Source: Hymenobacter terrestris (GTDB lineage: Bacteria > Bacteroidota > Bacteroidia > Cytophagales > Hymenobacteraceae). Taken from it: DNA of 64,000 nt. The notes below the pieces were generated by a model. It was not told where the DNA came from. It saw only the letters and a program-made list of their open reading frames with translations, and searched no databases. Positions within the stretch are counted from its first letter, which is position 1. Every line of letters begins with the position of its first letter. The position numbers were made by a program, and so were the translations under genes. Positions 1 through 7,237 of this stretch are shown in pieces. The stretch covers positions 1 to 64,000 of the forward strand of contig NZ_JABKAV010000014.1 of NCBI RefSeq assembly GCF_013377905.1. The letters are read 5' to 3'.

Positions 1-1292
1 CGGAAGTAGCGGGGGTCCGCGGCGGGTTTAACCTCGTACCCCGCCGTAAAGCTCACCAGCGAGCCGGTCGGAATGTCCTCGGTACGGCCGAAACCGAACA
101 GGTACTTATCCTTATAGTAGCGCCGCACGCTGTAGCCCACCGTGCCCAGCATCAGGTTGGCGCTCTGCAGAAAGTCGAAGGGCTTCTCCTGGTACGAAGT
201 CCGGACCACGCGAGCAGCCGCAATAATGCGGCCGGGGCTTTCGTAGCCCAAATCGTAGCTGCGGGGCTGGAAAGCGCGGCCCACCCAGGCATCCTGGGTG
301 TTGTAGCGCAGGGCCTGATACTCGTAGGGCTTCTCCACCGAGCCTTCGCCGCCAGTAAGGTAGAGCCAGTCAAAGAAACTGTAGCTGACGGCCCCAGCCC
401 AACGGGTGTTGATGGAGAAGAAGTCGCGCGAGATGCCGATGCTGCCTTCACGGCGGCGGGTTTCGTCGCGGTAGGTGGCTCCGGCATACACGAAGTCACG
501 GAACGGTATCCGGTAGCTGCCCTGGTACGACCAGGTTTGGGCCCGCGGTCCAGTGTCAGTGCGGCCATAGGCGTAACGGTTTCTGAACTGGTGGCCCATG
601 CCCAGGAAGTTCACGTCGCGCAGCCCGGCCACGCCCGAACCCACGTCGCGCAGCTGAAACGAGCCACTCAGACTGAACAGGTCCTTGGTAATCACCACCA
701 CATCCACGCTGTCGTCGGTATCAGTGCGTTCGTCCACGTACACACGGGCGTCCAGAATCTCGTCGGTCTGGCGCAGCAGACGTTCTGATTCAGCCAGGGC
801 CTGGGGCTCCAGCTCGCGCCCCTCGCGAAACAGCAGCACCTGCCGCACCCGCGAGGGCCGGGTTTTCATGTGAAACGTGTTGCCGGTTTTCTCCAAAATA
901 TTGCGCGGCACCCGCAGCGAGTCGGAGATACTGTAGCCAAAGGCGTCGAGGGACGTAATGCGGATGCGGCGCACGATTTTGTAGTTGTGCTGCTCAAACT
1001 GCCGGTCGAGCAGCGCCGCGTCGATGCCGGCCTGATCTTCGCGCCGCTCGCGGAACGAAAACACAGCCGCCGCCGCCCGCCCCAGAATGGTTTTGCGCCG
1101 GGTGTAGTTTTTGAGCCCATTGAGCATGCGCTCCTGGTCGAAGCGGCGACGCAGCGAGTCGGGGCGGACACTGGTAGGCGGCAGGCTGGTGCTGTCGGGA
1201 GGCAACGGCGGGCCCGTCTGGGCAGTGGCCGGCGCAAGGCCGGCCCCCAGCCAGAGCAGCAAAATCAGCAGCCGTAGCACGCACTTTATCAT
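1..1292 (-). CDS. Outer-membrane beta-barrel protein with POTRA-like domain, partial (C-terminus outside window)
   Basis: About 430 codons are open from an ATG at 1292 to the window edge. Residues 1-24 are a signal peptide (basic start, leucine-rich core, ending in ATAQ). Residues about 104-203 look like a POTRA-type repeat: an FREG turn, an AESERLLR helix and an ARVYVDE strand, as in BamA/TamA-like (D15/Omp85) proteins. From about residue 205 alternating aromatic strands typical of an outer-membrane barrel begin and continue to the edge. The likely role is insertion or transport of outer-membrane components, inferred from fold only. It could equally be an Omp85-like protein of unknown cargo. 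No stop codon is present, so the full length is unknown. Confidence 0.8.
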   Translation of the reverse strand, partial: MIKCVLRLLILLLWLGAGLAPATAQTGPPLPPDSTSLPPTSVRPDSLRRRFDQERMLNGLKNYTRRKTILGRAAAAVFSFRERREDQAGIDAALLDRQFEQHNYKIVRRIRITSLDAFGYSISDSLRVPRNILEKTGNTFHMKTRPSRVRQVLLFREGRELEPQALAESERLLRQTDEILDARVYVDERTDTDDSVDVVVITKDLFSLSGSFQLRDVGSGVAGLRDVNFLGMGHQFRNRYAYGRTDTGPRAQTWSYQGSYRIPFRDFVYAGATYRDETRRREGSIGISRDFFSINTRWAGAVSYSFFDWLYLTGGEGSVEKPYEYQALRYNTQDAWVGRAFQPRSYDLGYESPGRIIAAARVVRTSYQEKPFDFLQSANLMLGTVGYSVRRYYKDKYLFGFGRTEDIPTGSLVSFTAGYEVKPAADPRYF

Positions 1293-1373
1293 CCGGACGC
1301 AGGAAAGAAACAAGGTACGACGCCGGCCCGGGTTTGGGGTACACCAAGGCTGATACCAGGGGGCGACAGAACA

Positions 1374-1530
1374 ACGTAGGGGCGGGGCTTATTCCCACCC
1401 GCCAGTGAACGGTACCACCAAAACGGGGAAGCCGGAACGACGTAGGGGCGGGGCTTGTCCCCGCCCGCCGTTGAACAAAATTGTTGAAATGGTGCGAACG
1501 GCGGGCGGGGATAAGCTCTGCCCCTACAAC
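1374..1530. repeat. Three copies of a GC-rich palindromic repeat (two direct, one inverted)
   Basis: A unit of about 36 bp beginning ACGTAGGGGCGGGGCTT and ending CCCGCC plus a GTTGAAC or GTGAAC tail occurs at 1374-1410 and 1439-1476, and in opposite orientation at about 1494-1530. Each unit is itself nearly palindromic (GGGGCGGGGC against TCCCCGCCC). The pair 1439-1530 therefore folds into a long stem. It fills most of the 385-base gap 1293-1677, which holds no convincing gene. It is probably a REP- or MITE-like element rather than a regulatory site. Confidence 0.75.
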
Positions 1531-1629
1531 ATTAAAACGGTGCAAACGTGCCCCTCCAAACAAACTAGAAACAACCTGACTTTACTGCTGAAATTCGGAA
1601 CGATTCCAACGTAATTAGTCTTATAAAGC

Positions 1630-1660
1630 TTGCGTGTGTGCGCGATAGAAACTATTTTTA
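1630..1660 (+). promoter_or_regulatory. Predicted Bacteroidota promoter for the radical SAM gene
   Basis: A TTG at 1630-1632 is followed after 20 bases by TATTTTTA at 1653-1660, close to the Bacteroidota TTTG / TAnnTTTG pattern (last base differs). The start codon is 18 bases downstream, giving a very short leader. Confidence 0.4.
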
Positions 1661-1677
1661 AGCCATAAATCGGTCTT

Positions 1678-2946
1678 ATGAACGAAGAGCGCATTCAGGA
1701 GAAGCTAAGTATATTGGCAGACGCCGCCAAGTATGACGTGTCGTGCAGCAGCAGCGGCGGCAAGCGCAAGAACACCGACAAGGGCCTGGGCAATGCTGAG
1801 GGCATGGGCATCTGCCACAGCTATACCGAGGACGGCCGTTGCGTAAGCCTGCTCAAGATTCTGCTCACCAACCACTGCATTTTCGATTGCGCGTACTGTG
1901 TGTCGCGCAAGAGCAACAACGTGAAGCGCGCCGCCTTTACGGTTGATGAGGTAGTGGACCTGACCATGAACTTCTACCGCCGCAACTATATCGAGGGGCT
2001 GTTTCTGAGCAGCGGCATCTTCTCCTCGCCCGACTACACGATGGAGCGGCTGGTGCGCATCGTCAAGAAGCTGCGCACCGAGCACAAGTTCAACGGCTAC
2101 ATTCACGTTAAGGCTATTCCGGGGGCTTCGGAGGAGCTTATTCATGAAGCCGGGATGTATGCCGACCGGCTGAGCGTGAACATCGAGTTGCCCTCGGAAA
2201 TGGCGCTCCAGAACTTGGCACCCGAGAAGAATTACGAGGAGATTCTGACCCCGATGGCCCAGATTCGGGACGGCATTACGCGCACCAAGGAGGAAAAGGC
2301 GCTGTTCAAGAAAGTGCCCCAGTTCGCCACAGCTGGCCAGAGTACCCAGCTGATTGTGGGTGCTTCGGAAGAAAACGACCTACAGATCATCAACCTGAGC
2401 GACTCGCTATACAAGGGCTACGGCCTGAAGCGGGTGTATTACTCGGGTTACATCCCCATCACCGATGACGCCCGCCTGCCCCAGGTGACGCAGCCGCCAC
2501 TAATTCGGGAGCACCGCCTCTACCAGTCCGACTGGCTGATGCGCTTCTACGGCTTCCAGGCCGACGAAATCCTGGACCCCGCCCATCCATTCCTCGACTT
2601 GGAAGTGGACCCCAAGCTGGCCTGGGCCCTGCGCAACCGCCACGTATTCCCGGTAGATGTGAATACGGCCGACTTCGAGATGATTCTGCGGATTCCGGGT
2701 GTGGGGGCGCGTTCGGCCAAGCGCATCGTGGCCGCCCGCCGCTTCACGCCGCTGGGCCTCGACCACCTGCACAAGTTCGGGGTGGTGCTCAAGCGGGCCA
2801 AGTTCTTCCTTACCTGCCGCGGCAAGGCTTTGGAGAAGCGCGACTACGATGAGCAGACCATTCGCCGCCAGATTCTGTTCGGCGCCGGCTCCGTCCGCTC
2901 CGCCCTCGTCACCCAGCAGCTCGATTTATTTGCTCAAGCCTCCTAA
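1678..2946 (+). CDS. Putative DNA modification/repair radical SAM protein (COG4277/TIGR03916 type)
   Basis: The 422-residue protein carries a radical SAM iron-sulfur motif CxxxCxxC at C67, C71 and C74 (within NHCIFDCAYC). A helix-hairpin-helix DNA-binding motif (IPGVGARSAKRI, residues about 339-350) lies near the C-terminus. This architecture matches the family described as a putative DNA modification/repair radical SAM protein, which is usually encoded beside a DUF4130 (TIGR03915) protein, as here 377 bases downstream. Family knowledge predicts 5'-deoxyadenosyl radical chemistry on nucleic acid, but the substrate is not established. No UDG domain is fused. The ATG start at 1678 has a promoter-like sequence immediately upstream. 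Confidence 0.88.
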   Translation: MNEERIQEKLSILADAAKYDVSCSSSGGKRKNTDKGLGNAEGMGICHSYTEDGRCVSLLKILLTNHCIFDCAYCVSRKSNNVKRAAFTVDEVVDLTMNFYRRNYIEGLFLSSGIFSSPDYTMERLVRIVKKLRTEHKFNGYIHVKAIPGASEELIHEAGMYADRLSVNIELPSEMALQNLAPEKNYEEILTPMAQIRDGITRTKEEKALFKKVPQFATAGQSTQLIVGASEENDLQIINLSDSLYKGYGLKRVYYSGYIPITDDARLPQVTQPPLIREHRLYQSDWLMRFYGFQADEILDPAHPFLDLEVDPKLAWALRNRHVFPVDVNTADFEMILRIPGVGARSAKRIVAARRFTPLGLDHLHKFGVVLKRAKFFLTCRGKALEKRDYDEQTIRRQILFGAGSVRSALVTQQLDLFAQAS

Positions 2947-2950
2947 ATAA

Positions 2951-3011
2951 GTTGCCAGTTGTCAGGCTATTCTTGCAGAACTACTTGAAGAACGGCCTGA
3001 CAACTGGCAAT
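2951..3011. repeat. Inverted repeat downstream of the radical SAM gene
   Basis: TTGCCAGTTGTCAGGC (2952-2967) is exactly inverted as GCCTGACAACTGGCAA (2995-3010), with a 27-base spacer. A further ATCAACTGACAACTG follows. The stem has no T tract on either strand, so it is more likely a dispersed palindromic element than a terminator. It lies 5 bases after the radical SAM stop codon. Confidence 0.7.
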
Positions 3012-3029
3012 TATCAACTGACAACTGAT

Positions 3030-3224
3030 ATGACTGTTTCGCACCGCACTGCCGCTCCTACCGAAGCTTCTGCTGTTGCTTCGCCGCAGGCCTCCCTGCC
3101 GTTAAAAGTGGCTCGTGTGGCCTGCTGCTGCAAGCTTTCTGACTTGCTGCCAATTGTGTTGCGCATGCACCAGGAGGCCGCCCGCAACAACGGCAAGTTT
3201 CGCCAGCCACGGCGAGCGGCGTAG
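3030..3224 (+). CDS. Possible small protein of unknown function
   Basis: A 64-codon reading frame starts at ATG 3030 and fills most of the gap between the radical SAM gene and its DUF4130 partner. It contains a short segment with a CCCK run and an R/K-rich tail (KFRQPRRAA). I recognise no family. Its position inside a conserved gene pair and same-strand orientation are the only arguments that it is real. GC-rich sequence produces such frames by chance, and a longer in-frame extension to 2952 runs through the inverted repeat and is less likely. Confidence 0.25.
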   Translation: MTVSHRTAAPTEASAVASPQASLPLKVARVACCCKLSDLLPIVLRMHQEAARNNGKFRQPRRAA

Positions 3225-3323
3225 TGAAACTACCGCTGCAGGTTTTTCCATCCCACTTCACCGCTGACTAGCCCAGGGTCTTGGCCTTGAGGACCCGGGG
3301 CGCGTGGTCGTCCATTCCTGCCC

Positions 3324-4271
3324 ATGTCTCGTTCCCTAATCCCGCGCCGCTCGGCTACCGAGGCAGTGGCTGCGGCCACCACTCGCCACCGCGCTGCCCC
3401 CGAACTCACGCAGCCGCCCCTCGATTACGCCTACGATGGCTCGTTTGAGGGGCTGCTGTCGGTGCTTTTTCAGGTGTACGACCGCAAGGCTGCGCCCAAC
3501 AGCATCCAGCCGCTGGGGGCGGTTCAGGGCGGCCTGTTTGCCCAGCCAGTAGAGGTGGATACCGACGAGGCCGCCGCTGCCCGCGTCTGGGACGGGTTGC
3601 TGCGCTACATGGATAAAGAGGCCCGCACACGGCTATTTCACGTGTTTTTGAGCGAGGACGCCAACCGTGAGCTGCTGGTTTTCCGCTACGCCGACACCGC
3701 CATGCGCGCCGGCCGCGACATTGCCGAAAACTACTCCGACGACAACGTGCGCCGGGTGCAGCGGCTGGCTCAGCAGATGTACCGCGAAAAGCACCGCATG
3801 GAGGCCTTCGTACGCTTCGAGAAAACCGCCGACGGCCTGTTTCACGCCACCATCGAGCCCGATTTCGACGTGCTGCCGCTCATCGCGCCCCACTTCACCA
3901 AGCGCTATGCCGACCAGCGCTGGCTGATTTTTGACCGCCGCCGCTCCTACGGCCTCTATTACGACCTGCACCGCACCGATATCGTGCAGTTCGACGCCGA
4001 TACCGCGCCCCAGCGCCGCGCCGCCGTGTCGGCCACCGTACTCGACGAGCGGGAGCCGCTGTTTCAGGTGCTCTGGCAGGCGTATTTCGACCATGTGAAC
4101 ATCCCGGAGCGCAAAAACATGAAGCTGCACCGCCGCCACATGCCGCTGCGTTACTGGAAGTACCTGAGCGAAAAGCAGCCTCGGGAGCGTCCTTTCCAGC
4201 CCATCAACAATAAGCGCCCCGTGCAGCCCGGTGGCCCGGCGCTGGGCGCGGGTGGGCAGGCATCGGGATAG
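3324..4271 (+). CDS. DUF4130 / TIGR03915 putative DNA repair protein
   Basis: The 315-residue protein begins its conserved part at YAYDGSFEGLLSV (about residue 35), the hallmark start of DUF4130. It ends with MPLRYWKYLSE near residue 285, also typical. The family is a 'probable DNA metabolism protein' linked to the radical SAM protein encoded just upstream. In other genomes it may be fused to a uracil-DNA-glycosylase-like domain; that domain is absent here because the protein ends about 25 residues after the conserved core. The likely role is a DNA-binding or processing partner of the radical SAM enzyme, inferred from gene linkage only. The ATG at 3324 gives a 30-residue basic, Ala-rich N-terminal extension. 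Confidence 0.85.
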   Translation: MSRSLIPRRSATEAVAAATTRHRAAPELTQPPLDYAYDGSFEGLLSVLFQVYDRKAAPNSIQPLGAVQGGLFAQPVEVDTDEAAAARVWDGLLRYMDKEARTRLFHVFLSEDANRELLVFRYADTAMRAGRDIAENYSDDNVRRVQRLAQQMYREKHRMEAFVRFEKTADGLFHATIEPDFDVLPLIAPHFTKRYADQRWLIFDRRRSYGLYYDLHRTDIVQFDADTAPQRRAAVSATVLDEREPLFQVLWQAYFDHVNIPERKNMKLHRRHMPLRYWKYLSEKQPRERPFQPINNKRPVQPGGPALGAGGQASG

Positions 4272-4290
4272 GAGGGAAGCGGGAAAGCCG

Positions 4291-4298
4291 TAATTTGC
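4291..4298 (+). promoter_or_regulatory. Possible -7 element for rfbD
   Basis: TAATTTGC preceded by CCG lies 23 bases before the rfbD start. It resembles TAnnTTTG shortened by one base, and a similar CCGTAATTTG precedes the LysR gene at 33285. No clear -33 element was found. Confidence 0.25.
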
Positions 4299-4320
4299 GG
4301 TCGATTTCTCCCTGCTTACT

Positions 4321-5178
4321 ATGAACAAAACCCTCGTTTTCGGTGGCTCCGGCCAGTTGGGCCAGTGCCTGCAACACGTTGCCCAGCAGCGCAACTTTAC
4401 CAGCATCGTATTTCTGGCTGAAGAGCAAGCGAATATCCTGAATCAGGAGACCCTGTGGGCAACCTTCGAGCAGCACCGCCCGGCCTACATCATCAACTGC
4501 GCCGCCTACACCGCCGTCGACAAGGCCGAGGACGAGGTGGACCTGGCCCGGAAGGTGAACCGCGACGGGGCCGAGAACCTGGCCCGCCTCTGCGGGGAAT
4601 TTGGCACTACAATGCTGCACATTTCCACCGACTTCGTGTTTGCCGGCACCGGCAACGAGCCGCTGCTGGAATCCGATGAAACCGCGCCCATCAGTGTGTA
4701 TGGCCTCACGAAGCTCGAAGGCGAGCAGGTAATTGCTCAGCATACCGCGCAGTATTTCATCCTGCGCACTAGCTGGCTGTACTCGGAGTATGCCGGCAAC
4801 TTCGTGAAAACGATGCTGCGCTTCGGCAAGGAGCGCGAGGAGATGCGCGTCATCTGGGACCAGTTGGGCACGCCTACCTACGCCGTCGATTTGGCCGGCG
4901 CACTGCTGCACATCATCGAATCGGGCAGCACCGCCTACGGCCTCTACCACTACAGCAACGAGGGCGTTACCTCGTGGTACGATTTCGCGGTGGCCATTTT
5001 TGAGCTGGGCGGCCTACCCACCCGCACCGTGCCCATCCGCACCGCCGAGTACCCCACCAAAGCTACTCGCCCCGCTTTCTCGGTAATGGACAAGACCAAA
5101 GCCAAAACCGCGCTGGGCCTGGCTATTCCGCACTGGCGGGCCAGTTTGGTGGCGTGCATGAGGCGGTTAGGGGAGTAG
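4321..5178 (+). CDS. rfbD: dTDP-4-dehydrorhamnose reductase
   Basis: This 285-residue short-chain dehydrogenase/reductase catalyses the NADPH-dependent last step of dTDP-L-rhamnose synthesis, supplying rhamnose for surface polysaccharide. The N-terminal GGSGQLG (residues 8-14) is the nucleotide-binding glycine motif. STDFVF (102-107) and Y127-xxx-K131 (YGLTKLEGE) form the catalytic triad region. Length and order match RfbD/RmlD. The other rml genes are not in this window, so it stands alone. It starts 49 bases after the DUF4130 gene and has its own possible promoter. Confidence 0.93.
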   Translation: MNKTLVFGGSGQLGQCLQHVAQQRNFTSIVFLAEEQANILNQETLWATFEQHRPAYIINCAAYTAVDKAEDEVDLARKVNRDGAENLARLCGEFGTTMLHISTDFVFAGTGNEPLLESDETAPISVYGLTKLEGEQVIAQHTAQYFILRTSWLYSEYAGNFVKTMLRFGKEREEMRVIWDQLGTPTYAVDLAGALLHIIESGSTAYGLYHYSNEGVTSWYDFAVAIFELGGLPTRTVPIRTAEYPTKATRPAFSVMDKTKAKTALGLAIPHWRASLVACMRRLGE

Positions 5179-5206
5179 CCTAGCCTTGTAAATCCGAGCA
5201 GTTGCA

Positions 5207-5252
5207 AGCTACAACTACTCATTTGTTGAGTAACGAGTGAGGAGTTGTAGCT
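5207..5252. terminator. Hairpin after rfbD
   Basis: AGCTACAACT at 5207-5216 pairs with AGTTGTAGCT at 5243-5252, with additional ACTC/GAGT pairing inside. There is no strong T tract, only CCATATTT after it. It may be a weak terminator or another small palindromic element. Confidence 0.4.
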
Positions 5253-5309
5253 CCATATTTATAAGCTAGTAAACATAGAGCTGATTCCTGGAAAATTACT
5301 TTCTCAAAG

Positions 5310-5723
5310 ATGCGCTTTCTCGCTTTTGGAGTTGCCCTACTTCTGTTAACTAGCTTCTCTCTTTCCCAAGTACTAGTTCAGCGTTTCGAGCTTGGAAAAT
5401 ATGACTACATTATTCAGCTAAAGAAACTATACAGCCACGACGACGATGCAGATGTGACCTATTACATCGTTAAATCAGTCAGGGATAACAAGGAGTTATG
5501 CAGTTCAATCAAGCTGGCTGAGCGCGGTAATAAATTATTTATACAGGGTGCCTATCGTGTTAATAAGGGTAGCCTACAATTTACCGAACGTTACCTCTAT
5601 CACCGCAATGAGGAGTCCTCTGACTCGATAGTAAAGACGTTTACTTCTAACCCTAAAGGCGCGTTAGTCTTGAGTAAAGTTACTAACTACAAACACGGAA
5701 AGGCTGCCATAACTAGCTATTAG
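5310..5723 (+). CDS. Secreted hypothetical protein, AT-rich
   Basis: The 137-residue protein has a clear signal peptide (MRFLAFGVALLLLTSF, residues 1-19) followed by a polar, beta-rich region with many Tyr, Lys and Ser residues. I recognise no family. It is clearly more AT-rich than its neighbours (codons such as TTA, ATA and AAA), which suggests acquisition by transfer. It converges with the MFS gene, overlapping its stop by a few bases. A role in the periplasm or outside the cell is inferred only from the signal peptide. Confidence 0.6.
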   Translation: MRFLAFGVALLLLTSFSLSQVLVQRFELGKYDYIIQLKKLYSHDDDADVTYYIVKSVRDNKELCSSIKLAERGNKLFIQGAYRVNKGSLQFTERYLYHRNEESSDSIVKTFTSNPKGALVLSKVTNYKHGKAAITSY

Positions 5724-6952
5724 CGTTCAGTTCGCCCATAAAACCGGTTCACGCCGTACGCCAGCGCCACCAGCCCGAAGCCTACGGCGCATACGCCGGG
5801 CCACTGGTAATGGTGCCAGGCTAGGCCGCCGAGCAGGGAGCCCGATGCGGCCCCGATGAAGCAGGCCGTCATGTACACGGTGTTGAGGCGGCTTCGGGCT
5901 TCGGGGCGCAGGCTGAATACGCGGGTTTGGTTGGCAATATGGGCCATTTGCTGGCCTACGTCGAGCACCACCACACCTGCAATGAGGCCCACCAGGTAGT
6001 AGCCGCCGAAGCCCATTAGCAGGTAGCCGCCCAGAAACAGCGCCAGCCCGATGCGCAAGGCAAAGCCCGGCCCTTTCTGGTCGGCCGACTTGCCGGCGTA
6101 GGAGGCAGCAAAGGCCCCGGTGGCCCCAATGAGGCCGAATAGTCCGGCCACGTCGGCCCCATAGCCGTAGGCGTCGCTTTCCAGAAAGAACACCAGTGTG
6201 GTCCAGAAGGCGCTGAATCCGCCGAATAGGCAGGCCCCAACGAGGGCCGAGCGGCGCAACACCGGCAGGTCGCGGGCCAGCGTGCCCAGCGAACGAAGCA
6301 GGCTGCCGTAGCTGCCCGCGTAGTGAGGTTGGTTGCGGGGTAGCATCCGGGCCAGCACGGCCACCAGCACCAGCATCAGGCCGGTGCCCACCCAAAACAT
6401 GGTGCGCCAGCCGAAATGCAGCCCCACGTAACCGCTGATGGTGCGCGAAACCAGAATGCCGATTAGCAGCCCGCTCATCACCTTGCCCACCACCCGGCCC
6501 CGCTGCTCATCGGAAGCCAGCGAGGCCGCCATGGGCACCAGCAACTGCGGTACGGCCGAAAAGAAGCCTAGCAGCAGCGAGGCCCCCACCAGCACCCCAA
6601 ACGTGGGCGCGTAGGCGGCTACCGCCAGGCAGCCGGCCGCCAAAACTGTCAGGGCCATAATCAGGCGCTTCCGCTCCCACTTGTCGCCCAGCGGTACCAG
6701 TAGCAGCAGGCCCAGCGTGTAGCCCACCTGCGTTACGGTGGCCACCCAGCTCACGCGGTTTTCCGTCAGGCTAAACGTGCGGCCAATTTCGGCCAGTAGC
6801 GGTTGGTTGTAGTAGAGGTTGGCCACTACCATTCCGCAGGTTATGGCCATCAGCCAGACCTGAGAAGGAGCCAGTGGAGCAGCGGTAAGAGCCGTGGAAG
6901 TAGGTTGAATGGGAGCCGGCTCGGGAACTTTGGCAGTGATGATATCAGGCAT
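5720..6952 (-). CDS. MFS transporter (drug/sugar exporter type)
   Basis: A 410-residue protein with about 12 hydrophobic segments. It has the MFS motif A between helices 2 and 3 (VPLGDKWERKRL) and NLYYNQPLL in helix 1, which is typical of the YbjJ/AraJ/YnfM-like exporters. It probably effluxes a small molecule; the substrate cannot be told. I chose the ATG at 6952 (protein starts MPDIITAKV). A longer frame to 7093 would run through a -7 element and a hairpin and adds residues unlike the family. The gene is divergent from the aldehyde dehydrogenase gene. Confidence 0.85.
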   Translation of the reverse strand: MPDIITAKVPEPAPIQPTSTALTAAPLAPSQVWLMAITCGMVVANLYYNQPLLAEIGRTFSLTENRVSWVATVTQVGYTLGLLLLVPLGDKWERKRLIMALTVLAAGCLAVAAYAPTFGVLVGASLLLGFFSAVPQLLVPMAASLASDEQRGRVVGKVMSGLLIGILVSRTISGYVGLHFGWRTMFWVGTGLMLVLVAVLARMLPRNQPHYAGSYGSLLRSLGTLARDLPVLRRSALVGACLFGGFSAFWTTLVFFLESDAYGYGADVAGLFGLIGATGAFAASYAGKSADQKGPGFALRIGLALFLGGYLLMGFGGYYLVGLIAGVVVLDVGQQMAHIANQTRVFSLRPEARSRLNTVYMTACFIGAASGSLLGGLAWHHYQWPGVCAVGFGLVALAYGVNRFYGRTER

Positions 6953-6964
6953 AAAACGAAAAGC

Positions 6965-6992
6965 GCCGCCCGGGAAAAGTCCGGGACGGCGG
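6965..6992 (-). promoter_or_regulatory. Terminator-like hairpin in the MFS leader (candidate attenuator)
   Basis: On the minus strand GCCGTCCCGG and CCCGGGCGGC form a stem with an ACTTTT loop, followed by GCTTTTCGTTTT that runs into the start codon at 6952. It lies between the predicted -7 element (7007-7014) and the coding region. It could stop transcription before the MFS gene unless relieved. Confidence 0.5.
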
Positions 6993-7006
6993 AAGTAAAT
7001 GGCGGG

Positions 7007-7014
7007 CAAAGATA
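7007..7014 (-). promoter_or_regulatory. Predicted -7 element for the MFS gene
   Basis: The minus strand reads TATCTTTG, an exact match to the Bacteroidota TAnnTTTG element. No good -33 TTTG is found at the expected spacing. Transcription would begin around 7000, giving a leader of about 48 bases. Confidence 0.45.
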
Positions 7015-7237
7015 CGGTTTCTGCAACCAGCCGGAACCGACAAAAGTTGCGCCAGCGGCTCCCATGCTGCTCATCCGGGAACGGCCGAAACATCTGCTGC
7101 TGCTGGTAGTTGGAATTTTGGGTAAGTAAGCACTCACACCCCCTTGTATGTTGCTGAAAACAATGCTACTACTGTGCTGCTTCTGCCCAACAGAATGCCT
7201 AACTTAAACCATTCCTAACCTTTAACCCCGCTTGTCA

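Noticed and set aside
2952..3029. Upstream extension of the small gene at 3030
   Set aside because: The extension is made of the inverted repeat sequence and is unlikely to be coding.
6953..7093. Longer N-terminus for the MFS gene
   Set aside because: It would cross the -7 element and hairpin; the shorter start gives a normal cytoplasmic N-terminus.
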